From Paracoccaceae bacterium (GTDB lineage: Bacteria > Pseudomonadota > Alphaproteobacteria > Rhodobacterales > Rhodobacteraceae): DNA of 64,000 nucleotides. Location: NCBI GenBank assembly GCA_012103375.1, contig WLWX01000001.1:1664501-1728500 (forward strand). The letters are read 5' to 3'. The notes beneath the pieces are model-generated. The model saw only the letters and a program-made list of their open reading frames with translations, made no database searches and was not told where the DNA came from. Positions 58,011 through 64,000 of the stretch are shown piece by piece (within the stretch, counting starts at the first letter, position 1; the number at the start of each line of letters is the position of its first letter). The translations under genes and the position numbers were made by a program.

Positions 58011-59468
58011 ATGACGATTCCCGCCGAAATGATCATCCTCGACCCCGAGGCTGACGGAACCCTGCAATCACGCATTCAGGAACGCGTGGCCGAGGCGATC
58101 CTGTCAGGCCGTTTTCGCGCCGGAGAACGCCTGCCGTCGTCCCGCGCGCTTGCCCGCCATCTTGGTGTCAGCCGGATTACCGTAACGCTGGCCTATGCCG
58201 AATTGCTGAGCGACGATTACATCGCCTCGCGCGGGCGATCAGGTTACTATGTCTCCGAGAATGCACCGCGCCCGACCGAGTTCACCGCCGCACAAAGCCG
58301 CGAAACCGTGGATTGGAACCGCGCCATCGGTCAGCGGTTTTCCGGTGCGGCGCGGGTTGAAAAACCCACCGACTGGCGCCGCTATAGATACCCGTTCATC
58401 TATGGTCAGGCGGATGAGGCGCTGTTCGATCACGCCAGTTGGCGGCAATCGGCTCTGCGGGCACTGGGCCAGCGCGATTTCGATGCGATGACGGTGGATT
58501 ACAATGACGCCGACGACCCGCGCCTGGTCGAATTCATTCTGCGACATACGCTGCCACGCCGCGGCATCGCGGCGGATGCGGACGAAGTGCTGATCACGCT
58601 GGGCGCGCAGAACGCGCTGTGGCTGACCGCGCAGGTGCTGCTGACCCAGCGGCGCACAGCGGCTTTTGAGGATCCCTGCTATCCATCGTTGCGCGAAATC
58701 CTGAACCAGTCCCGTTGCCACCTTGCGCCCGTACCCGTGGACGCCGGAGGCCTCCTGCCCGAGGCGATTCCGCCCGGAACCAACGTGGTATTCGCCACCC
58801 CCAGTCACCAGTGCCCGACCACCGCGACAATGCCGATGAACCGCCGTCGTGCCTTGCTGAAGCGGGCAAAGGCGCAGGATTTCCTGATTGTCGAAGATGA
58901 CTATGAATTTGAGATAGCGTTCCAGGATGCGACCTCTCCGGCGCTGAAATCGCTGGATCGGGATGGGCGGGTGATCTATGTCGGCTCGTTCTCGAAGTCG
59001 CTGTTTCCGGGGCTGCGGCTTGGATACCTCGTCGGCTCTCCGGCGTTTATCGCCGAGGCCCGCGCCCTGCGCGCCACCGTGCTGCGCCATCCACCGGGCG
59101 TTATTCAGCGCACGGCGGCGCATTTTTTGTCACTGGGGCACTACGACGCGCTGATCCGCCGGATGGGCCGCGCCTATTCCAGCCGCCGCAAGGTGATGGA
59201 GGCGGCGATTCGCGACAACGCCCTGACCATGGCGGACCCGCGCATGACCGGCGGGTCATCCTTCTGGATGCGCGCGCCCGATGGGGTCGACACGGACGAA
59301 CTGGCGCGCAGCCTCAGGGGCGACAGCGTGTTGATCGAACCCGGCCGTCCGTTCTTTGAAAGCCGGGACGCCCCGGCGAACTATTATCGGCTGGCCTATT
59401 CCTCGATCCCGGAAGAACGGATTGCAGAGGGTGTCGGTTTGATCGCAAAGGCGCTCATTAATCAATAA
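58011..59468 (+). CDS. tauR: MocR/GntR-type taurine regulator TauR
   Basis: 485 aa: N-terminal winged HTH (LQSRIQERVAEAILSGRFRAGERLPSSRALARHLGVSRITVTLAYAEL) and a C-terminal aminotransferase class I-like domain (VYVD-like core; GSFSKSLFPGLRLGYLVG with the PLP-binding Lys). Such MocR proteins bind PLP and an amino compound and activate genes for its use. It lies between tpa and xsc. ATG 58011 is preferred although no good ribosome site precedes it; the longer frame upstream overlaps tpa. Confidence 0.87.
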   Translation: MTIPAEMIILDPEADGTLQSRIQERVAEAILSGRFRAGERLPSSRALARHLGVSRITVTLAYAELLSDDYIASRGRSGYYVSENAPRPTEFTAAQSRETVDWNRAIGQRFSGAARVEKPTDWRRYRYPFIYGQADEALFDHASWRQSALRALGQRDFDAMTVDYNDADDPRLVEFILRHTLPRRGIAADADEVLITLGAQNALWLTAQVLLTQRRTAAFEDPCYPSLREILNQSRCHLAPVPVDAGGLLPEAIPPGTNVVFATPSHQCPTTATMPMNRRRALLKRAKAQDFLIVEDDYEFEIAFQDATSPALKSLDRDGRVIYVGSFSKSLFPGLRLGYLVGSPAFIAEARALRATVLRHPPGVIQRTAAHFLSLGHYDALIRRMGRAYSSRRKVMEAAIRDNALTMADPRMTGGSSFWMRAPDGVDTDELARSLRGDSVLIEPGRPFFESRDAPANYYRLAYSSIPEERIAEGVGLIAKALINQ

Positions 59469-59512
59469 TTGAGACCAAAATTCTCAATATTGGCTCTATG
59501 CGCTGTGACTAT

Positions 59513-59545
59513 CTGGACCTATTATGACGTGTTCACTGGCCCTAT
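59513..59545 (+). promoter_or_regulatory. TauR direct-repeat operator in the xsc promoter
   Basis: CTGGACCTAT (59513-59522), 13 bases, CTGGCCCTAT (59536-59545). It has the same orientation relative to its target gene, same half-site and same 23-base spacing as the tpa operator. It lies 69 bases before the xsc start, suitable for activation. Confidence 0.7.
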
Positions 59546-59614
59546 AGTCTGCACGATTCTCGGGCCATTTATGCGCGGCCTGACCTGACTGCATCTGAAA
59601 CCGGAGCCCTCCCG

Positions 59615-61390
59615 ATGAAAATGACGACTGAAGAAGCCTTTGTAAAAACCCTGCAGATGCATGGGATCGAACATGCCTTTGGCATCATCGGGTCGGCGTT
59701 CATGCCAATTTCGGACAATTTCCCCGCTGCTGGCATCAAGTTCTGGGACTGCGCCCATGAAGGTTCCGGCGGGATGATGGCGGATGGTTACACCCGCGCG
59801 ACCGGCAAGATGAGCATGATGATCGCGCAGAACGGCCCCGGCATCGCGAACTTCGTCACCGCCGTCAAAACCGCTTATTGGAACCACACGCCGCTGCTGC
59901 TGGTCACGCCGCAGGCCGCCAACAAGACCATTGGTCAGGGCGGTTTCCAGGAAATCGAACAGATGAACATGTTCGCCGACTGCGTCGCCTATCAGGAAGA
60001 AGTGCGTGACGCGTCGCGCGTTGCCGAGGTGCTGAACCGCGTGATCCTGAACGCCAAACGCGCCAGTGCGCCTGCGCAGATCAACATGCCGCGCGATTTC
60101 TGGACCCAGGTGATCGACATCGACCTGCCCGCCATGGTTGAATTCGAACGCCCCGGCGGCGGCGAAGCAGCACTGGACGAAGCCGCCGCGCTGCTGTCGA
60201 ACGCAAAGTTCCCGGTAATCTTGAACGGCGCTGGCGTGGTGCTGGCCGGTGCGATCCCGGCCTCCAAAGACCTGGCAGAGCGTCTGGATGCGCCGGTTTG
60301 CGTTGGTTATCAGCACAATGATGCCTTCCCCGGTTCGCACCCGCTGTTCGCCGGCCCGCTTGGCTATAACGGCAACAAGGCGGGGATGGAGCTGATCCAG
60401 AAAGCCGACGTCGTTCTGGCGCTGGGCACCCGGCTGAACCCGTTCTCGACCCTGCCGGGCTATGGCCTCGACTACTGGCCCACGAACGCCAAGATCATCC
60501 AGGTCGATATCAACCCGGATCGGATCGGTCTGACCAAGAAGGTCACCGTGGGGATCATCGGCGACGCCAAGAAGGTCGCAACCTCGCTGTTGGAAAAACT
60601 GTCGGATACAGCAGGCGATGCGGACCGTGAGGCGCGCAAGAACACCATCGCGCAGACCAAATCGGCCTGGGCGCAGCAACTGTCCAGCATGGACCACGAA
60701 GACGACGATCCCGGCACCACTTGGAACGAACGTGCCCGCGGCGCCAAGCCCGACTGGATGAGCCCCCGCATGGCATGGCGCGCCATTCAGGCGGCCCTGC
60801 CGAAAGAGGCGATCATTTCGTCCGACATCGGCAACAACTGCGCCATCGGCAACGCCTATCCGACGTTCGAGGAAAGCCGCAAATACCTGGCCCCCGGCCT
60901 GTTCGGCCCCTGTGGCTATGGCCTTCCTGCCGTGGTCGGCGCCAAGATCGGCTGCCCGGACACGCCGGTCGTTGGCTTCTCGGGCGATGGCGCCTTCGGG
61001 ATTGCCGTGACCGAGCTGACCGCGATTGGCCGTGGCGAATGGCCCGCGATCACCCAGATCGTGTTCCGTAACTACCAGTGGGGCGCGGAAAAGCGGAACT
61101 CCACGCTGTGGTATGACGACAATTTCGTCGGCACCGAACTGGATGAGCAGGTCTCCTACGCCGGGATCGCAAAGGCCTGTGGCCTGAAAGGCGTCGTGGC
61201 GCGCACCATGGACGAGCTGACCGATGCGCTGGATCAGGCGATCAAGGATCAGAAGGCCGGGACCACGACGATCATCGAAGCGATGATCAACCAGGAACTG
61301 GGTGAGCCTTTCCGCCGCGACGCGATGAAAAAGCCGGTCGCCGTGGCCGGGATTTCCAAGGACGACATGCGCCCGCAGAAGGTCGCCTGA
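59615..61390 (+). CDS. xsc: Sulfoacetaldehyde acetyltransferase
   Basis: 591-aa thiamine-diphosphate enzyme that converts sulfoacetaldehyde and phosphate to acetyl phosphate and sulfite. The sequence follows Xsc closely: MTTEEAFVKTLQMHGIEHAFGIIGSAFMPISDNFP, CAHEGSGGMMADGYTRATGKMS (catalytic Glu near 49) and the ThDP motif GFSGDGAFGIAVTELTAIGRGEWPAITQIVFRNYQWGAEK. It produces the acetyl phosphate used by Pta and toxic sulfite that a TauE-type exporter should remove. It is expected to be induced through TauR. Confidence 0.95.
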   Translation: MKMTTEEAFVKTLQMHGIEHAFGIIGSAFMPISDNFPAAGIKFWDCAHEGSGGMMADGYTRATGKMSMMIAQNGPGIANFVTAVKTAYWNHTPLLLVTPQAANKTIGQGGFQEIEQMNMFADCVAYQEEVRDASRVAEVLNRVILNAKRASAPAQINMPRDFWTQVIDIDLPAMVEFERPGGGEAALDEAAALLSNAKFPVILNGAGVVLAGAIPASKDLAERLDAPVCVGYQHNDAFPGSHPLFAGPLGYNGNKAGMELIQKADVVLALGTRLNPFSTLPGYGLDYWPTNAKIIQVDINPDRIGLTKKVTVGIIGDAKKVATSLLEKLSDTAGDADREARKNTIAQTKSAWAQQLSSMDHEDDDPGTTWNERARGAKPDWMSPRMAWRAIQAALPKEAIISSDIGNNCAIGNAYPTFEESRKYLAPGLFGPCGYGLPAVVGAKIGCPDTPVVGFSGDGAFGIAVTELTAIGRGEWPAITQIVFRNYQWGAEKRNSTLWYDDNFVGTELDEQVSYAGIAKACGLKGVVARTMDELTDALDQAIKDQKAGTTTIIEAMINQELGEPFRRDAMKKPVAVAGISKDDMRPQKVA

Positions 61391-61404
61391 GCATTTGTGA
61401 CGAC

Positions 61405-61430
61405 CCCGGCCCGCCACTCGGCGGGCCGGG
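61405..61430. other. Strong hairpin between xsc and pta
   Basis: CCCGGCCCGCC and GGCGGGCCGGG form a perfect 11-bp stem with loop ACTC, immediately after xsc. There is no T-run, so rather than a full terminator it probably stabilises the upstream mRNA or reduces read-through into pta. Confidence 0.6.
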
Positions 61431-61478
61431 AATAATACCGGCGGTTATGGCCCGCCCGACATGCTAGGGTCTGCTTCG

Positions 61479-62414
61479 ATGGACCAGAACGCCCCATTTC
61501 TTTGCCAACGCGCGCCGGTCTGTCCGCCGGACCTGATCGCGCGCGCTGCGGCGCTTCCGACGCCCCGCGTTGCCATCGCCCGCGCCGGATCGCCCCTGCC
61601 GATGCAGGCCGCGCAAGAGGCGACAGAGGCGGGCATCATGATCCCCGTCTTTGTTGGCGAGGCGCCAGATATCCATGCCGAGGCGCAGGCGCTGAACTGG
61701 GACATCTCAGCCTACGCACTGCACAACACCACCGGAGAGGATCAGGCCGCCGAGGTTGCCGCCCACCTGTGTGGCGCGGGCAAGGCGGATGTTCTGATGA
61801 AGGGGCAGTTGCACACCGATGCTTTCATGAAGGCGGCGTTGCAGCGCGATGCGGGCCTCAGGACCGATCAGCGGCTGTTTCACATCTTTCACATCACCCA
61901 CCCCTATGGCGGACGCCCGATCCTGGTCTCGGACGCGGCGGTCAATGTCGCGCCGAATATCGAAACACGCAAATCCGCCATCCTTGGCTGCGTCGACCTG
62001 CTGACCCGGCTTGGCAACGGCCGTCCGAAGATCGCGATCCTGTCAGCGACGGAATCGGTCATCCCCTCGGTCCCAAGCTCGGTCGAGGGCGAAGAGCTGG
62101 CCACCTGGGCCGCGACCGAGGTTGCCGGGGCGGATGTGGCCGGGCCGCTGGCGCTGGACCTGATCCTGTCGCCTGACGCGGTGGCCACGAAAGGGCTGAG
62201 CGGCCATCCCGTTGCGGGAATGGCCGATGCGGTGATCGTGCCGGACATCGTATCCGGCAACGTGCTGTTCAAGGCGCTGGTCTACCTGTCGGGTGGCTGT
62301 GCGGGCGGTATCGTGATGGGGGCCAAAGTGCCGATCCTGCTGACCAGCCGGGCCGACCCGCCCGCGGCGCGGCTTGCCTCGGCTGCGCTGGCCGCCATCG
62401 TCAGCGCGCCATGA
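61479..62414 (+). CDS. pta: Phosphate acetyltransferase (Pta)
   Basis: 311-aa short Pta that turns acetyl phosphate and CoA into acetyl-CoA. Visible: ADVLMKGQLHTDAFMKAAL, GRPILVSDAAVNVAPNIETRKSAI, LSATESVIPSVPSS and IVSGNVLFKALVYLSGGCAGGIVMGAKVPILLTSRAD. In taurine dissimilation it follows Xsc and supplies acetyl-CoA. ATG 61479 is preferred over 61461 because AGGGT precedes it. The stop overlaps the tauE ATG (ATGA). Confidence 0.92.
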   Translation: MDQNAPFLCQRAPVCPPDLIARAAALPTPRVAIARAGSPLPMQAAQEATEAGIMIPVFVGEAPDIHAEAQALNWDISAYALHNTTGEDQAAEVAAHLCGAGKADVLMKGQLHTDAFMKAALQRDAGLRTDQRLFHIFHITHPYGGRPILVSDAAVNVAPNIETRKSAILGCVDLLTRLGNGRPKIAILSATESVIPSVPSSVEGEELATWAATEVAGADVAGPLALDLILSPDAVATKGLSGHPVAGMADAVIVPDIVSGNVLFKALVYLSGGCAGGIVMGAKVPILLTSRADPPAARLASAALAAIVSAP

Positions 62415-63064
62415 TCGAAACGCTGCTGGCTGATTGTGTTGAAAAACTCCGTTTTAGGGCCTGAACGATGATTTTTCTTTCCATGCAGCCCGATCCTAAA
62501 TTTTTGGCGCGGGGGTCGGCCCAAATCGCCTACATGCGCTCACGCGCAGCCATGCGCTGTCTCGTGGTCAAAGCTTTCCGACTATTTCGCTTCATAGGTT
62601 TTCGCAAGAAATCCGCGACGCTCTGATTTCGGAGTTTTTCAACACAATCGGCTGCAACCGGGTTTTCGGCACCGACGCTGATGATTTTGGCGGGCATCTG
62701 TTTTGCCGCCGGGCTGGTGCGCGGCTTTTCCGGATTCGCCCTTAGCGCCCTCGTGATGGCCAGTGCGGTGACAATTCTTGCGCCAATCGAGTTGATCCCG
62801 ATCTGCTGGGTTCTCGATATGGTCGCGTCATTAATGCTGCTGCGCCGCGGCACTGCCGAGGCAGACCGCCGGATGGTTCTGACCTTGTTCGTGGGATCCG
62901 CCGTGGGAATCCCGGTTGGGCTGTGGCTGACAACCTCGCTGCCGGTCGAAACCTCAAAATTCATCGCTTTGACATTGATTTTGACGCTGGCTGGACTGCA
63001 ACTGGCGCGTATCCGATTGTCGTTTCTTGCCTCAACCCAGGGCACCTGGCTGACCGGGCTGCTA
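62411..63064 (+). pseudogene. TauE/SafE-type sulfite exporter, interrupted twice
   Basis: Starts MIETLLA; after removing MITE copy 4 and one GGCT it continues in frame as ATGFSAPTLMILAGICFAAGLVRGFSGFALSALVMA, the start of a TSUP-family exporter with repeated helices and the RGFSGF motif. The frame runs to TGLL and is then cut by an IS630 element at 63065; the rest of the gene lies beyond the window. In sulfonate users this protein removes the sulfite or sulfoacetate-derived anion formed by Xsc. It is coupled to pta by ATGA. Two independent insertions make loss of function very likely. Confidence 0.87.
62432..62649 (-). mobile_element. 218-bp MITE, copy 4
   Basis: Inverted relative to copies 1 and 2 and apparently identical. 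The perfect GGCT duplication at 62428-62431 and 62650-62653 fixes the element boundaries at GATTGTG...CACAATC. It interrupts the tauE gene after seven codons. Confidence 0.93.
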
Positions 63065-64000
63065 AAGCGTTTCGACATTAACCTGAGACATATCCGGCGG
63101 CCTTAAAGTAGTTCCAGCATTCTACTGGGTCGTAGAGATCGCAGATTGCTCCGATTGCTTCGAAGACCTGGGTAAAGGACCTGGCCCCGATCCGTCGCAA
63201 ATGGGCTTTCAGTTTAGAGAAGGCCTGCTCGATGGGATTCAGGTCGGGCGAGTACGGTGGCAGGTAAAGGAACCAGCAGCCGTGATTGCGTAAAGCCTGC
63301 GTCGCCTCCTTATTCCGGTGGGTTGCCAGGTTGTCGAGAATGACGACAGTGCCGGGGTTGATCTCGGGGACCAGCACTTCGCGGATGTAGGCCGCGAAGG
63401 CGGGGCCATCTATCGCTCCCTTGATGACCCAAGGTGCGATCAGCGCGCCTTGGGTCAGGCCCGCGATCAAGGTTTGGGTTCCCCAGCTTCCGAAGGGCGC
63501 ATCCATCGTCAGGCGCTTACCGCGCTTGGCTCTGCCGCGTAGGCGCGTGAGGTTTGTCTTCACTGCGGTTTCGTCAATAAAGACAACGCGCTCAGGAAAG
63601 GTCGCAATGGCTGGCGAGCGGTATCTGAACCAGTCGGCCCGTTGCTGCCTTACCTTGGCGCGGCGGCGCTCGGTGGCGACCAGCGACTTTTTTTGTACGT
63701 GAAGCCGAGCCGGGACAGAAGGTTGGCGATGGAGGAGTGATGCACCCGCACACCCTCTGCATCGGCCAGCGCATTACGCAACTCAAAGAGCGTGATGTCA
63801 GGGTCTTGTGCGATCAACTCCTCAAAGAATTCCCGATGCGGAGCCAGCTTTCCCTTGTCGCGCGGCGGTCCCTGCCGGGCAGGTTCCGCATGACCCTTCA
63901 TCCTCACCTGACGCGCCCACCGCGCGCCTGTGGCAGGCGACAGCTTCAACCGCAACGCCGCCGCGCGCCCGCTCAACCCTTCTTCAATGTATCTCTGAAA
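63065..64000 (-). mobile_element. IS630-family insertion sequence, copy C (partial)
   Basis: Same element as copy A (37672-38724) with only a few substitutions, for example G instead of T at the codon read as NRAPP/HRAPP and T instead of C in PPRGKGK/PPRDKGK. The left TA is at 63063-63064. The right end lies beyond the window. It interrupts tauE. Confidence 0.93.
63078..64000 (-). CDS. IS630-family transposase, copy C (partial)
   Basis: OrfB (63078-63563) and the C-terminal part of OrfA are visible, joined at the A7 slip site (T7 at 63688-63694 on the + strand). The OrfA start lies beyond the right edge. Sequence and frameshift arrangement equal those of copy A. Two intact near-identical copies argue for recent movement. 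Confidence 0.88.

Noticed and set aside
59522-61417. 631-aa open frame on the minus strand
   Set aside because: It is the antisense of xsc. Xsc has full family motifs, so this is a codon-bias shadow of high-GC DNA.
1-64000. tRNA, rRNA and CRISPR arrays
   Set aside because: No cloverleaf, rRNA core sequence or regularly spaced short repeat array was recognised; a covariance-model scan would be needed to exclude small RNAs.

Overview
The window looks like the chromosome of a marine Rhodobacteraceae (Roseobacter-group) alphaproteobacterium. The evidence is the run dusB-ntrB-ntrC-ntrY-ntrX-trkA-trkH-hfq-hflX, NtrC and NtrX proteins without the GAFTGA loop, a fused ispDF, an Irr-type box in front of katG, and a tauR/tpa/xsc/pta taurine module. 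No rRNA, tRNA or CRISPR array was recognised.

Layout. 1-8.7 kb: katG start, lipA, two c-type cytochrome genes, two porin paralogues, hpt, a RatA/Coq10-type protein and an MmgE/PrpD protein. 8.7-13.5 kb: a DMT permease, amtB, and the overlapping operon ispDF-pgpA-pncC. 13.7-25.2 kb: the nitrogen-regulation, potassium-uptake and Hfq block. 25.3-37.0 kb: a 12-gene leftward operon (ABC importer, hydantoin racemase, SnoaL-like protein, two PuuE/PgdA-fold proteins, D-carbamoylase, D-hydantoinase, a small Cys protein and a CobW GTPase) with a divergent GntR regulator. 37.1-46.1 kb: an Lrp-flanked arginase-ocd-putA pathway from arginine to glutamate. 46.2-55.4 kb: universal stress protein, alanine symporter, glycosyltransferases, sat-cysC, an ECF sigma/anti-sigma pair and trxB. 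56.6-63.1 kb: taurine dissimilation, with tpa, tauR, xsc, pta and a TauE/SafE exporter.

The dominant feature is gene damage by small mobile elements. A 218-bp MITE is present four times with apparently identical sequence, a perfect 20-bp terminal inverted repeat and 4-bp target duplications. All four copies lie inside genes: diheme cytochrome c, cytochrome c', D-carbamoylase and tauE. Removing 222 bp (element plus one target copy) restores each reading frame. Its ends resemble those of an IS1182-family element that interrupts putA at codon 14 and also makes a 4-bp duplication, so an IS1182-type transposase is the likely mobiliser. One IS630-type element interrupts arginase at codon 12, and a near-identical copy interrupts tauE a second time. 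A different IS630 element sits exactly in the stop codon of the alanine symporter gene.

Further lesions are an amber codon in amtB, a frameshift in one porin, and frameshifting internal deletions that remove key motifs of HflX (G4/NKxD) and ATP sulfurylase. About ten genes in 64 kb are therefore broken, concentrated in catabolism, transport and electron transfer, while housekeeping genes are intact. This suggests recent relaxed selection with active transposition. Two paired TauR-type operators with identical 23-bp periodicity were also found.
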